Source of the DNA: Tetragenococcus halophilus subsp. flandriensis
GTDB taxonomy: Bacteria > Bacillota > Bacilli > Lactobacillales > Enterococcaceae
Assembly (NCBI RefSeq): GCF_030161475.1
Contig: NZ_BSUG01000027.1
Coordinates: forward strand, 1 to 64,000
Length of the DNA stretch: 64,000 nucleotides
Direction: 5' to 3'
Of the stretch, positions 52,633 through 61,981 are shown piece after piece. Within the stretch, counting starts at the first letter, position 1; every line of letters begins with the position of its first letter. The notes under the pieces are model-generated. The model saw nothing but the letters and a program-made list of their open reading frames with translations. It was not told where the DNA came from and did no database searches. A program made the position numbers and the translations under genes.

Positions 52633-52750
52633 TGAGGGTTTCTTTATCGAACTTCCCTTGATTTTGAATAAAATCAGGGTTCCTTTACTAAACTTCCCTT
52701 CTTTTTAACTAAAATGAAGGTTCCTTTGTTTAACTTCCCTTTTTTTAAAG
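52633..52750. repeat. Palindromic repeat array G, 41-bp period
   Basis: Units start at 52633, 52674 and 52715 with exact 41-bp spacing. Each begins TGAGGGTTTC, TCAGGGTTCC or TGAAGGTTCC and has ACTTCCCT about 12 bases further, giving AGGG...CCCT-type arms, then an AT-rich spacer ending in AAAA. It lies between the start of the gamma-CA gene and the end of the exporter genes. Confidence 0.8.
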
Positions 52751-52774
52751 TATATCACAATAATTACTAGCAAT

Positions 52775-52815
52775 AAAAAGCGACGCCAACTTTTGTAGTT
52801 AACGCCGCTTTTTTT
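52775..52815 (-). terminator. Terminator of the exporter operon
   Basis: AAAAAGCGACG and CGCCGCTTTTTT pair with flanking AAC/GTT; it directly abuts the stop codon of the last exporter gene. Confidence 0.75.
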
Positions 52816-52816
52816 C

Positions 52817-54571
52817 TTATTCTTGGTCTGCAAATTGGCTATTATATAGCTCTGCATAAAAACCGTTTTTAGCAAGTAAAGTATCATGCGTTCCTTGTTC
52901 GATAATAGAACCATGATCCATAACTAGAATCAAATCAGCATCACGAATGGTTGACAAGCGATGGGCAATAACGAAACTGGTTCGGCCTTTCATCACTTGG
53001 TCCATTGCTCTTTGAATCAATGCTTCTAAACGGGTATCTACTGAACTGGTTGCTTCATCTAAAATCAGAATTTCAGGATCAGAAATAATCGCTCTTGCGA
53101 TCGTTAATAATTGTTTTTGTCCAAGAGAAACATTATCTCCTTCTGAAGCAATTTCCATATCATAGCCTTCTGGTATAGTTCGGATAAAGTGGTCAACGTT
53201 AGCTGTTTTAGCTGCGTCTACCACTTCATAATCGGTGGCATCTAACTTACCAAAACGGATATTATCGGCAATTGTCCCACCGTAGAGCCAAGCATCTTGT
53301 AATACCATACCGAATAATGAACGAACATCACTTCGATTCATTTCCTTAGTATCAATACCGTCGATTTTTATCGCGCCATCATCTACATCATAGAAACGCA
53401 TCAACAGATTGATTATGGTTGTTTTCCCAGCACCAGTCGGACCAACGATCGCTACGGTCTGACCTGCTTTTACACTCAAGTTCAAATCTTCGATCAATGG
53501 CTCATTTTGTTTATAAGAAAAATAAACATGATCAAATTCAACATCACCTTGGACATGTTCAGGCAAAGCTACTTCATTTTCACTTGTTTTTTCTTCGTCT
53601 TCATCTAAAACTTCAAATACACGGCGAGAAGAAGCAGAAGCGCTTTGTAGCATAGCAGATAATTGTGTGATGTTTCCCATTGGCTGACTAATTTGCCAAA
53701 TATATTGGATGAAAGCTTGTAATTGCCCAACTACGATCACACCACTCAAGACATTTAAACTACCAAAAACTGCAATCACAATATAAGCTAAATAAGCTGT
53801 TGACTGAACCAATGGCATCATAAGACCTGAAATAAATTGTGCTTTAAATCCATTTCCTCTAACCGAGCGGTTTACTTTCCTAAAGTTTTCAGATGTTTCA
53901 TGTTCACGTCCAAAAAGTTTAATGACATTAAAACCTGTCATATGCTCTTGTACGAAACCATTCATTTCACCTAAGGAATTCTGCATACCGTTAAAGTATT
54001 TTTGCGATTTTGAAATGATAAAACGCGAAATAAAATAAGAAGCAGGGATCATAAGCATAGCCATTAATGCCATATAAACATTAATATAAAACATCATTGA
54101 AACAGATAGTACAATACTCAAAAAAGCATTCACTAATTGGACTAATGATTGTTGCAAGGCTCCACTAACAACATCCACGTCGTTAGTCACACGCGAGAAC
54201 ACATTTCCTTGTTGGTGGGTGTCAAAATAAGAAACTGGCAATCGATTGATTTTGTGCGAAATATCTGTACGTAAATCTTTCATTGCAGTTTGTACAACAC
54301 CAGTCATTAACAAACCAGCAGCTAATTGTGAACCCCCATAGCCAATACCAATAAGAACAATGGCAATCACTGTTTGTTTAATATAAGCAAAATTTATCGG
54401 ATCACCATTTGAAATATTACGACTGATTTCTGTGGTTGGAAGTCCTGTAACATAAGGCAAGGCGGTATTAAAACCAACCGTTGCAACCACAAGAATCATA
54501 ACCAAAATAAATTTAAATTTATATGGTTTTATATACTGCCCTACACGTTTTAAAGAAGAAAAAGTATTCAT
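52817..54571 (-). CDS. ABC exporter half-transporter, EfrB-like
   Basis: The 584-aa protein has six membrane helices (about 15-310) and a C-terminal ATPase domain with Walker A GPTGAGKTT, signature VSLGQKQ (SLGQ instead of SGGQ) and Walker B LILDEATSSVD with an intact catalytic Glu. Its gene overlaps the preceding exporter gene by four bases (ATGA). Pairing of one complete and one degenerate site is typical of heterodimeric multidrug exporters such as EfrAB of Enterococcus. Confidence 0.87.
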   Translation of the reverse strand: MNTFSSLKRVGQYIKPYKFKFILVMILVVATVGFNTALPYVTGLPTTEISRNISNGDPINFAYIKQTVIAIVLIGIGYGGSQLAAGLLMTGVVQTAMKDLRTDISHKINRLPVSYFDTHQQGNVFSRVTNDVDVVSGALQQSLVQLVNAFLSIVLSVSMMFYINVYMALMAMLMIPASYFISRFIISKSQKYFNGMQNSLGEMNGFVQEHMTGFNVIKLFGREHETSENFRKVNRSVRGNGFKAQFISGLMMPLVQSTAYLAYIVIAVFGSLNVLSGVIVVGQLQAFIQYIWQISQPMGNITQLSAMLQSASASSRRVFEVLDEDEEKTSENEVALPEHVQGDVEFDHVYFSYKQNEPLIEDLNLSVKAGQTVAIVGPTGAGKTTIINLLMRFYDVDDGAIKIDGIDTKEMNRSDVRSLFGMVLQDAWLYGGTIADNIRFGKLDATDYEVVDAAKTANVDHFIRTIPEGYDMEIASEGDNVSLGQKQLLTIARAIISDPEILILDEATSSVDTRLEALIQRAMDQVMKGRTSFVIAHRLSTIRDADLILVMDHGSIIEQGTHDTLLAKNGFYAELYNSQFADQE

Positions 54572-56301
54572 TGTCCTAACTCCTCCTTCGTTAATTGAGA
54601 CGAAGCAATGTCGTAATAAACGGAGCTAGATTTTAATAACTCTTCATGAGTTCCTACACCGACAATATTTCCTTCGTTCAATACAATAATTCGATCTGCG
54701 CCCATGATCGTGCTCACTCGTTGAGCGACAATCAATACGGTTGCATTCGTTGTTTCTTTATCGATTCTTTCACGTAATTTTGCGTCTGTAGCAAAGTCTA
54801 AAGCAGAAAAACTGTCATCAAATATATAAATATCAGGTCTTCTTACAACAGCTCTAGCAATGGCTAAACGTTGTTTTTGTCCACCAGAAAAGTTAGATCC
54901 GCCTTCAGCAATCTGTGTATCTAAGCCATCTGCTAATTCAGAAACAAAATCGCTAGCTTGCGCGATATCTATAGCTTCATACAACTCTTCATCCGTTGCA
55001 TCTTTACTACCATAAAGTAGATTTTCCCTAAGAGTCCCGGAAAACAACACTGCTGATTGAGGCACATAGCCAATTTTCTGACGTAAAGCGTCAACGTCAT
55101 AATCACGAACATCGACACCATCTACCAAAATTTCACCTTCACTAACATCATAAAGACGAGGAATTAATTGAATTAAAGTAGATTTTCCGCTACCGGTACT
55201 TCCGATAAAAGCGACTGTTTCGCCAGGCTTAGCTGAAAAACTCACGTCACGAATCACAGGTGCTTCGGCATGTCCTGGATAAGCAAAAGTAACATCGTCA
55301 AATTCTAAGTAGCCATTCGTTTCTGTCGTTGTTACACCATTTTCTTTATTTTCTATAATCGGTTCAGTATCCATTGCTTCTTGAATTCTGTGAGCTGACA
55401 CTGCCGCTCTTGGATACATCATAAAAATTGTAGAAAACATCATAAATGAGAACAATGCGTGGAATATATATTCAATAAAAGCGATCAAATTCCCAACTTC
55501 TAATGTTCCAGCATCAATTTGGATACTTCCTTGCCAGATGATATAAGCCATCACGATATTAAATAGGAAGAAAAATCCTGGCTGCGCTGAAGACATCAAA
55601 CGAAACAAGTTTTTAGAACTTTTTTCAAAGGCATCATTTACTTTACCAAAACGTTTTTCTTCAAAATCTTCATTAACAAAAGCGCGAATGACACGTAATC
55701 CTGACAAGTTTTCTCGTAAAATATTATTCAACCGGTCAAAATTTCCTTGTTGTTTTCTGGATAATGGATCAGAAAAACGAGCGATCGCTACAACACCGAT
55801 CAACAAGAACGGCAATGCCGCTAAGACATAAGCACCTAAGCTTGCACTCGTTCGTATAACCATAACCAGACTTGCAATAAACATCATCGGTGTCATAAAG
55901 CCTGTCCGTAAAAGGTTTTGCATAAACAACATAATTTGATAAGCGTCATTAGTTACACGAGTAATCAATGACGGAACGCCTAGTTGTTCATATTCATTAT
56001 GAGAATATCCTTGTATTTTCTCAAAAAGATCCTGACGAATGGAGGCTGTTACATTAGTAGTGATACGGGACATAAAATACCCCAAAGAGATATTCATTAA
56101 TACACCAACAACGACCACTGCTAACATGATTAAGCCTATTTTTTTAATATACGCATCATCATTATTGGCGACTCCCACATCGATCATTTGGCTTAACAAT
56201 GTAGGCAATCCTAGTTCAATAATAATAAACCCGAAAACACAAATGAAATTAAAGAATAATAACCCTTTGTTTTTCAAAGTATAATGCAACATTAATTTCA
56301 A
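54568..56301 (-). CDS. ABC exporter half-transporter, EfrA-like
   Basis: The 577-aa protein has six membrane helices (about 15-300) and an ATPase domain with GSTGSGKST, canonical signature NFSGGQKQR and Walker B IYIFDDSFSALD. The Asp in place of the catalytic Glu marks the degenerate ATP site. The start is a TTG at 56301, six bases after AAAGGAGGG; the next ATG (56292) is too far from it. With the following gene it should form a drug exporter. Confidence 0.87.
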   Translation of the reverse strand: MKLMLHYTLKNKGLLFFNFICVFGFIIIELGLPTLLSQMIDVGVANNDDAYIKKIGLIMLAVVVVGVLMNISLGYFMSRITTNVTASIRQDLFEKIQGYSHNEYEQLGVPSLITRVTNDAYQIMLFMQNLLRTGFMTPMMFIASLVMVIRTSASLGAYVLAALPFLLIGVVAIARFSDPLSRKQQGNFDRLNNILRENLSGLRVIRAFVNEDFEEKRFGKVNDAFEKSSKNLFRLMSSAQPGFFFLFNIVMAYIIWQGSIQIDAGTLEVGNLIAFIEYIFHALFSFMMFSTIFMMYPRAAVSAHRIQEAMDTEPIIENKENGVTTTETNGYLEFDDVTFAYPGHAEAPVIRDVSFSAKPGETVAFIGSTGSGKSTLIQLIPRLYDVSEGEILVDGVDVRDYDVDALRQKIGYVPQSAVLFSGTLRENLLYGSKDATDEELYEAIDIAQASDFVSELADGLDTQIAEGGSNFSGGQKQRLAIARAVVRRPDIYIFDDSFSALDFATDAKLRERIDKETTNATVLIVAQRVSTIMGADRIIVLNEGNIVGVGTHEELLKSSSVYYDIASSQLTKEELGQ

Positions 56302-56681
56302 ATTTATCCCTCCTTTTTTTGAGCAATTACTTTAAAGATAGCATATAGATATGAAAAAAGTAAAGAAAATGAGAAGCGTTTTTAACAAGTTTTTTCAAAC
56401 CTTTTTTCATATAAAAATACACCATCCTTTTCTTCATAAGGGACTTTATATTTTCATGTAATTTTCTTGTTTTTGCCGGCGCATTTCTATACTTATTTTT
56501 ATTTGTGTGATAAACTATCAATGGATAATTGGTTATAACTTAAAAAGATATAATTGCTAACTACTTTCAACAATTATAGATGATTAAGTTGCCAAAAACG
56601 GACCTATTTTGGATCAATCTTCACTTATAAATTTAAGTAAAAAGTCAAATAAATAAAGATGCAATAAAGGAGAACATACAC
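56302..56681. other. Divergent promoter region between the exporter and rpoY-rnjA
   Basis: No gene is supported here. For rpoY a -10 TATAAT at 56549-56554 is the best candidate, giving a leader of about 120 nt with a CCAAAA/TTTTGG hairpin near 56592-56612. Towards the exporter genes a -35/-10 pair TTATCA and TATAGA lies on the minus strand near 56490-56515. Both are weak calls. Confidence 0.4.
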
Positions 56682-56894
56682 ATGATCTACAAAGTTTATT
56701 ATCAAGAAACAAAAGAACGTAACCCTAAAAGAGAACAAACACACTCTTTATACGTGGACGTTGACGATGTAGTGAAAGCTCGTCACATCGTCGAAGAAAA
56801 TACCCCATATAATATCGAATATATACAAGAATTAACTGGAAATCACTTAGAATATGAAAAAGAACAAGCTGATTTCCATATAGCGGAGTTTTAA
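56682..56894 (+). CDS. rpoY: RNA polymerase epsilon subunit (DUF1447)
   Basis: The 70-aa protein begins [25 protein letters not shown] and matches the small epsilon subunit of Firmicutes RNA polymerase, which binds near the secondary channel. It is always encoded just before ribonuclease J1, as here with one base between stop and start. AAAGGAGAAC precedes it. Confidence 0.93.
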   Translation: MIYKVYYQETKERNPKREQTHSLYVDVDDVVKARHIVEENTPYNIEYIQELTGNHLEYEKEQADFHIAEF

Positions 56895-56895
56895 C

Positions 56896-58575
56896 ATGAA
56901 ACAATCGCTTAAAAACAACGAAACAGGTGTTTTCGCTGTTGGCGGATTAGGTGAAATCGGGAAGAACTGTTATGGGGTACAATTCCAAGATGAAATCGTC
57001 TTAATTGACGCAGGAATTAAGTTTCCAGAAGACGAATTACTTGGCATTGACTATGTGATTCCTGATTATAGTTACATTGTTCAAAACATCCAAAAAGTAA
57101 AAGCTTTAGTCGTTACACACGGTCATGAAGATCATATTGGCGGAATTCCTTATTTACTAAAACAAGTAAATATTCCTATTTATGCCGGACCGTTAGCTTT
57201 AGCTTTGATTACAAACAAGTTAGACGAACATGGTCTACTGCGCGATGCAGAACTTCATGAAATCAATGAAGACACTGTAATCCGTTTTCGTAAGACTTCT
57301 GTCAGCTTCTTTAGAACAACCCACAGTATCCCGGATGCTTTAGGGATTGTTGTGAAGACGCCGTCAGGAAATATCGTTGAAACTGGTGATTTTAAATTTG
57401 ACTTTACACCAGTTGGCGAACCAGCAAATCTTCATAAAATGGCAAAGGTTGGCGAAGAAGGCGTGCTTTGTTTACTATCAGATAGTACAAACGCTGAGAT
57501 TCCTACTTTTACTAAATCTGAAAAAACGATTGGCTCTTCTATCCTTAAAATTTTTGAAAAGGTGGAAGGACGGATTATTTTTGCTAGTTTTGCTTCCAAT
57601 ATTTTCCGTTTGCAACAAGCTGCTGAAGCTGCAGTTGCTTACGGACGCAAAATTGCCGTTTTTGGTCGCAGTATGGAAAATGCGATTGCCAATGGACAAC
57701 GTCTTGGCTACATCAATGTCCCAGATGGAACATTTGTTGATTCGCGCGAATTGAACTCTTTGCCGGCAGATAAAACAATGATTTTATGTACAGGTTCTCA
57801 AGGTGAACCGATGGCGGCTTTAAGTCGGATCGCTAATGGCACCCACCGACAAATCCAAATTCAGCCAGACGATACCGTGATTTTTTCTAGTTCACCGATT
57901 CCTGGAAATACGACTAGTGTAAATCGCCTGATTAATTCGTTATTAGAATCAGGCGCTGAAGTCATTCATGGTAAGATCAACAACATTCATACTTCTGGTC
58001 ACGGTGGGCAAGAAGAACAAAAATTGATGTTGCGCTTGATGAAGCCTAAATATTTCATGCCGATTCATGGTGAGTTTCGTATGTTAAAAATTCATAGCCA
58101 ATTAGCTGAAAATACTGGAATTCCTAAAGAAAATTGTTTTTTGATGGAAAACGGCGACATGCTAGCTTTAACCCAAGATTCAGCTCGCCCATGTGGTCAC
58201 TTTAACGCAGACGACACTTATATCGATGGTAGTGGTATCGGCGATATCGGAAATATCGTTTTAAAAGATCGGCGAATTCTTTCTGAAGAAGGTTTAGTGA
58301 TCGCTGTCGCAACTATCGATAAAAGTAAAAAGGAAATCCTAGCAGGACCCGATATTTTATCGCGTGGATTTGTTTATATGCGTGAATCTGGTGATTTGAT
58401 TAAAAAAGGACAAAACATCCTTTATAATGCATTACGTGATGCACTAAATCAACAAGATACTAGTGAATATAAATTAAGAGAAGCCATGAGCCAAGCGTTA
58501 CAACCATTTCTTATCGAACAAACGCAGCGTCATCCAATGATTTTATCTATGATTATGACACCAGATAATAAATAG
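56896..58575 (+). CDS. rnjA: Ribonuclease J1
   Basis: The 559-aa metallo-beta-lactamase-fold ribonuclease has the zinc motif [10 protein letters not shown] (near 74-83), the beta-CASP domain (about 200-370) with GRSMENAI and [15 protein letters not shown], and [10 protein letters not shown] and MPIHGEFRM. RNase J1 is the 5'-to-3' exonuclease and endonuclease of Firmicutes mRNA turnover. The coding sequence appears full length, with a terminator directly after. Confidence 0.95.
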   Translation: MKQSLKNNETGVFAVGGLGEIGKNCYGVQFQDEIVLIDAGIKFPEDELLGIDYVIPDYSYIVQNIQKVKALVVTHGHEDHIGGIPYLLKQVNIPIYAGPLALALITNKLDEHGLLRDAELHEINEDTVIRFRKTSVSFFRTTHSIPDALGIVVKTPSGNIVETGDFKFDFTPVGEPANLHKMAKVGEEGVLCLLSDSTNAEIPTFTKSEKTIGSSILKIFEKVEGRIIFASFASNIFRLQQAAEAAVAYGRKIAVFGRSMENAIANGQRLGYINVPDGTFVDSRELNSLPADKTMILCTGSQGEPMAALSRIANGTHRQIQIQPDDTVIFSSSPIPGNTTSVNRLINSLLESGAEVIHGKINNIHTSGHGGQEEQKLMLRLMKPKYFMPIHGEFRMLKIHSQLAENTGIPKENCFLMENGDMLALTQDSARPCGHFNADDTYIDGSGIGDIGNIVLKDRRILSEEGLVIAVATIDKSKKEILAGPDILSRGFVYMRESGDLIKKGQNILYNALRDALNQQDTSEYKLREAMSQALQPFLIEQTQRHPMILSMIMTPDNK

Positions 58576-58580
58576 AAAGA

Positions 58581-58607
58581 GCAGCCTGAAAAATGGCTGC
58601 TTTTTTT
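58581..58607 (+). terminator. Terminator of rnjA
   Basis: GCAGCC (58581-58586) and GGCTGC (58595-58600) form the stem, followed by seven T. Confidence 0.88.
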
Positions 58608-58647
58608 ACATCCTTATTTCTACATATTCAACACTGGTTTTAATTAT

Positions 58648-58725
58648 CTATGTGCTATCTCCATTCATTTAACATAGGTTTCGCGTTTCTATGGGCTATC
58701 TTTACTCATTCAGCATTAATTTTCT
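58648..58725. repeat. Palindromic repeat array H, two decayed units, 41-bp step
   Basis: CTATGTGCTATCT at 58648 and CTATGGGCTATCT at 58689 are exactly 41 bp apart. The first unit closes with ACATAG (58672-58677), so CTATGT and ACATAG form palindromic arms of a 30-bp core. The second unit is decayed after ATTCAGCAT. It lies between the convergent ends of rnjA and the cold-shock gene. Confidence 0.6.
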
Positions 58726-58745
58726 TTTTTATGCTATTTTTTCAT

Positions 58746-58790
58746 AAAAAAAAGACGTTCATAACTTTCATTACGAACGCCCTTTTTGTG
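58746..58790 (-). terminator. Terminator of the cold-shock gene
   Basis: On the minus strand GGCGTTC (58781-58775) pairs with GAACGTC (58760-58754, extended by TAA/TTA), followed by eight T. Confidence 0.8.
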
Positions 58791-58822
58791 AATTTGGTTT
58801 TTAAAGCATTGCTAGTTTTTAA

Positions 58823-59023
58823 CTATACTTTTACAACATTAACAGCTTGAGGACCACGATCTGATTCTTCAACGTCAAATGACACAGATTGTCCTTCTTC
58901 TAAAGTTTTGAAGCCTTCTTCTTGAATTGCTGAAAAGTGGACAAACACGTCACTTCCGTCTTCACGAGAGATAAACCCGTAACCCTTTTCTGCGTTAAAC
59001 CATTTTACTGTACCTTGTTCCAT
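58823..59023 (-). CDS. Cold shock protein, CspA family
   Basis: The 66-aa OB-fold RNA chaperone has RNP1 KGYGFISRE (residues 13-21) and RNP2 DVFVHFSAI, and the conserved opening [11 protein letters not shown]. Strong ribosome site GGAGGAAAC. The leader (59024 upwards, over 100 nt) is longer than usual, as common for cold-shock genes whose mRNAs are structured. Confidence 0.93.
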   Translation of the reverse strand: MEQGTVKWFNAEKGYGFISREDGSDVFVHFSAIQEEGFKTLEEGQSVSFDVEESDRGPQAVNVVKV

Positions 59024-59186
59024 TCAAGTTTCCTCCTCGTGCGTTAGCACTTTATAAAATTGTAACATTGCTCGTACTACGTTAGAGACAGGTAACTGAG
59101 TGCCACTTCCATTTTCCAAACAAAATTACAAACACTATTCTACTCTCGTGGCTGTTTTTTTGCAAGTAAAAATTACTGTAAATTGA

Positions 59187-59864
59187 TTAATTCCAAAATC
59201 CTTCTTCCCTTAAACTGACATATTCCTCGCTACCAATAATTAAATGATCTAAAATCTCAATGCCCATCATTTCTCCACATTCTTTCAAACGCTTGGTGAA
59301 CTGACGATCATTTTCTGAAGGTGACGGATCACCACTAGGATGATTGTGCGAACATATTATGCGTGCCGCGCTACAACGAACAGCTTCGCGGAAAATCTCA
59401 CGTGGATGCGCGACAGATTGGTTAACCGATCCTACAAACAAAGTTTTACGAAAAATCACTTCATTTTTGGTGTTTAAATATAAACAAATCAAATGTTCTT
59501 GCGAAAAATCCTTCATCTCAGACATTAATTGATGGGCCAAATCAAAACTTGTCACTACTTTACCAAGCTTGGGTTGGTTTGCGCGTTGAATACGACAACC
59601 CAGCTCCATCATCGCCTTTAATTCGATTGCTTTAATTTGTCCTACTCCTGAAATTTGTTGTAACTCAGTTAAACTAGCATTTTTTAGTTCATATAAACTG
59701 GGAAACAGTGTTAAAACTCTAGCAGAAAGTTCCATTACACTATATTTCTTTGAACCTGTTCGTAACAAAATAGCCAGTAATTCTTGATTAGAAAGTGCCT
59801 GTACACCATATTCCAATAATCGCTCACGGGGAAGTGAACTTAAAGGTACTTTATTTTTTTCCAT
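59187..59864 (-). CDS. radC: RadC-family JAB/MPN metallo-domain protein
   Basis: The 225-aa protein has an N-terminal helix-hairpin-helix (about 15-75; LLRTGSKKYSVMELSARVL, ISGVGQIKAIELKA) and the C-terminal RadC/JAB domain with the metal motif HNHPSGDPSPSEND. The old link to DNA repair is doubtful; its real activity is unknown. A GGAGG site precedes the start. Confidence 0.92.
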   Translation of the reverse strand: MEKNKVPLSSLPRERLLEYGVQALSNQELLAILLRTGSKKYSVMELSARVLTLFPSLYELKNASLTELQQISGVGQIKAIELKAMMELGCRIQRANQPKLGKVVTSFDLAHQLMSEMKDFSQEHLICLYLNTKNEVIFRKTLFVGSVNQSVAHPREIFREAVRCSAARIICSHNHPSGDPSPSENDRQFTKRLKECGEMMGIEILDHLIIGSEEYVSLREEGFWN

Positions 59865-59915
59865 AAAAAAACCTCCTTGCTTCCTTATACTAATAAGTAC
59901 GCAAAAAGGTTACAT

Positions 59916-60578
59916 TTACTTTTCTAAAATTGTCGAAACTTCATTTAATGTCGGTAAAACTGCTGAAGTCTTTTCTTTAATTTCAGAAGTAGGCTTAACC
60001 AAATCGGGTACCATAATTACATCGATGCCCGCTTGATCAGCTGCCAATATGCCATTTTTCGAGTCTTCTAAGATAAGCAGATTCTCTTTAGGTAAGCCGA
60101 AACGATCAGCCGCTATTTCAAAAATTTCAGGGTCAGGTTTAGCTTTTGTAACGTCTTCAAAGGAAACAATATGAGAAAATTCTTCTGACAAGTTGTTCTT
60201 TTCTAAAAGAATATTGATGATTCTACGCTGATTACTAGAAGCAACACAACGTTTAATATTTTCTTCTTGTAAATACGTTAATAACTCTTTTAGTCCAGGT
60301 TTTACTTCAGCAGCACCTGATTCAAATAACTCCACTGCCCGATCAAAAGAACGGTTGATAAAAGTATTTACTGTTTGTTGGCCAAAAAGCGAATCATACA
60401 TTTCATGATAAGCTTGCCAAACTTCTTCATCAGAAATCCCTATATATTTCTCATAAATGGCAAAGTCATAAGAAAAGCCCATTCTATCTGCCACTTCTTG
60501 TGTCGCCCTATAATAAAGGCTCTCAGTATCAAACATCAATCCATCCATATCAAAAATAATTCCTTGTATATTCTGCAT
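59916..60578 (-). CDS. HAD-superfamily phosphatase, beta-phosphoglucomutase-like
   Basis: The 220-aa protein has the HAD catalytic motif DMDGLMFDTE (residues 10-19, both Asp), motif II VASSNQRR and motif III AKPDPEIFE, LILEDSKNGI. The alpha-helical cap (about 15-85) is of the beta-PGM/YhcW type. It probably dephosphorylates or mutates a small sugar phosphate; substrate unknown. Its position just upstream of radC and downstream of folC is common in this group. Confidence 0.87.
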   Translation of the reverse strand: MQNIQGIIFDMDGLMFDTESLYYRATQEVADRMGFSYDFAIYEKYIGISDEEVWQAYHEMYDSLFGQQTVNTFINRSFDRAVELFESGAAEVKPGLKELLTYLQEENIKRCVASSNQRRIINILLEKNNLSEEFSHIVSFEDVTKAKPDPEIFEIAADRFGLPKENLLILEDSKNGILAADQAGIDVIMVPDLVKPTSEIKEKTSAVLPTLNEVSTILEK

Positions 60579-60591
60579 TGTCTCCTCCTGA

Positions 60592-61902
60592 TTAAGAAAT
60601 AAGATCTTTAATTAATTTACGTACCTCTGCCACAAAGTAAAGAGAACCTGTTACTAAAATCATATCGTCATCAGAAATTTTTTCCAAAATATTTGCTAAA
60701 CCAAAATGCCATAGAGATACAATATTGATTCGATCTTCATCTATTCGTTGATAATTTTTTTCTAAACGCATAACCCCTGCATAATCAAAATTTGTCAGAT
60801 AAATTTCTGCATTAGAAATTTCCAATAATTGCTCAAGCATTCCTTCAACATTTTTTCTTTCTAAAGCTGAAAAAATTACATAGATATGACGATTTTTAAA
60901 CTCATTATTGATATTTTCTGCTAACCGCTTGATCCCTTGTTCATTGTGCGCACCATCTAATATAATCAAAGGCTCTTGACTGATTCTTTCCATTCTGGCT
61001 GGCCAAGCTGTTTTTAACAAACCATTTTTTACGTTTTTTTCATCAAATGGAATTTTTTTAAATTGGCACACTAGATAGAAAAGTTGAACAGCCACAGCCG
61101 CGTTTTCTGTCTGATGTTTTCCAAGTAAAGAAGTGATTAGTTTAGGAATTTTCCCCGCTTCATTATAAAAGTCAAATTGCTCGCCCCAGTCAGGATATGG
61201 TCCTTTATAGTCAATAGAGTAGTCCACATTAAAATGATAAACCTTTGCTTGCTTTTTTTCAGCCGTTTCTTCGATGACTTTTAGTGCCTCAGGAGGAATT
61301 TTTCCAGTCACAACAGGCACCTTATCTTTGATAATACCTGCTTTTTGCGCAGCAATTTTTTCAATCGTATCGCCCAATACTTGTTCATGGTCCATCCCAA
61401 TAGTAGTGATAGCTGTAAGCAAAGGAGAGATAATGTTCGTACTATCATACAAACCACCCAAACCAACTTCTAACACTACCATATCAGGACCTTGTTCTTT
61501 AAAATAAAGAAAGGCAGCAGCAGTCAATACTTCAAATTCTGTGATCTCAAAAAGATCACTAGCAGCATCGGCTGAATCAATAATAGCTTGTATTTGGGCT
61601 ACAATACTTGTCAATGCATCATCAGAAATGGGCTGTCCATTGATAGCAATTCGTTCATTAAGTGCTTCAATATAAGGTGAGGTAAAGGTCCCAATCGACC
61701 ATCCCGTTTCCTGCAACATGGTAGATAAAAAACTTACGGTGGAACCTTTCCCATTTGTTCCAGCAATGTGAACAATTGAAAGATCTTTTTCCGGATGATC
61801 CAACGCATCTAATAAGGCGCTAATGCGTTGTAAACCTGGTTTTGAGCCAAACTTTTGTCGACTTTCGATAAACTGGGTCGCTTCTTCTGCTGTTTTTATC
61901 AC
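60592..61902 (-). CDS. folC: Folylpolyglutamate/dihydrofolate synthase
   Basis: The 436-aa Mur-ligase-type enzyme adds glutamate to folates. The P-loop GTNGKGSTVSFLS (48-60), the EVGLGGLYDSTN motif and the C-terminal domain with ILDGAHNEQGIKRL are visible. In this order it follows valS (80 bases), with which it is often co-transcribed. Confidence 0.93.
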   Translation of the reverse strand: MIKTAEEATQFIESRQKFGSKPGLQRISALLDALDHPEKDLSIVHIAGTNGKGSTVSFLSTMLQETGWSIGTFTSPYIEALNERIAINGQPISDDALTSIVAQIQAIIDSADAASDLFEITEFEVLTAAAFLYFKEQGPDMVVLEVGLGGLYDSTNIISPLLTAITTIGMDHEQVLGDTIEKIAAQKAGIIKDKVPVVTGKIPPEALKVIEETAEKKQAKVYHFNVDYSIDYKGPYPDWGEQFDFYNEAGKIPKLITSLLGKHQTENAAVAVQLFYLVCQFKKIPFDEKNVKNGLLKTAWPARMERISQEPLIILDGAHNEQGIKRLAENINNEFKNRHIYVIFSALERKNVEGMLEQLLEISNAEIYLTNFDYAGVMRLEKNYQRIDEDRINIVSLWHFGLANILEKISDDDMILVTGSLYFVAEVRKLIKDLIS

Positions 61903-61981
61903 GATATTTCACCTCAAAAGTTATTATAACAAATCGATTCAACACGTACTATGATACACGATCCAAAAAGTAGCTAGCAAT

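Noticed and set aside
57377-57754. 125-residue plus-strand frame inside rnjA
   Set aside because: Out-of-frame leucine-rich shadow of RNase J1 with no start signal.
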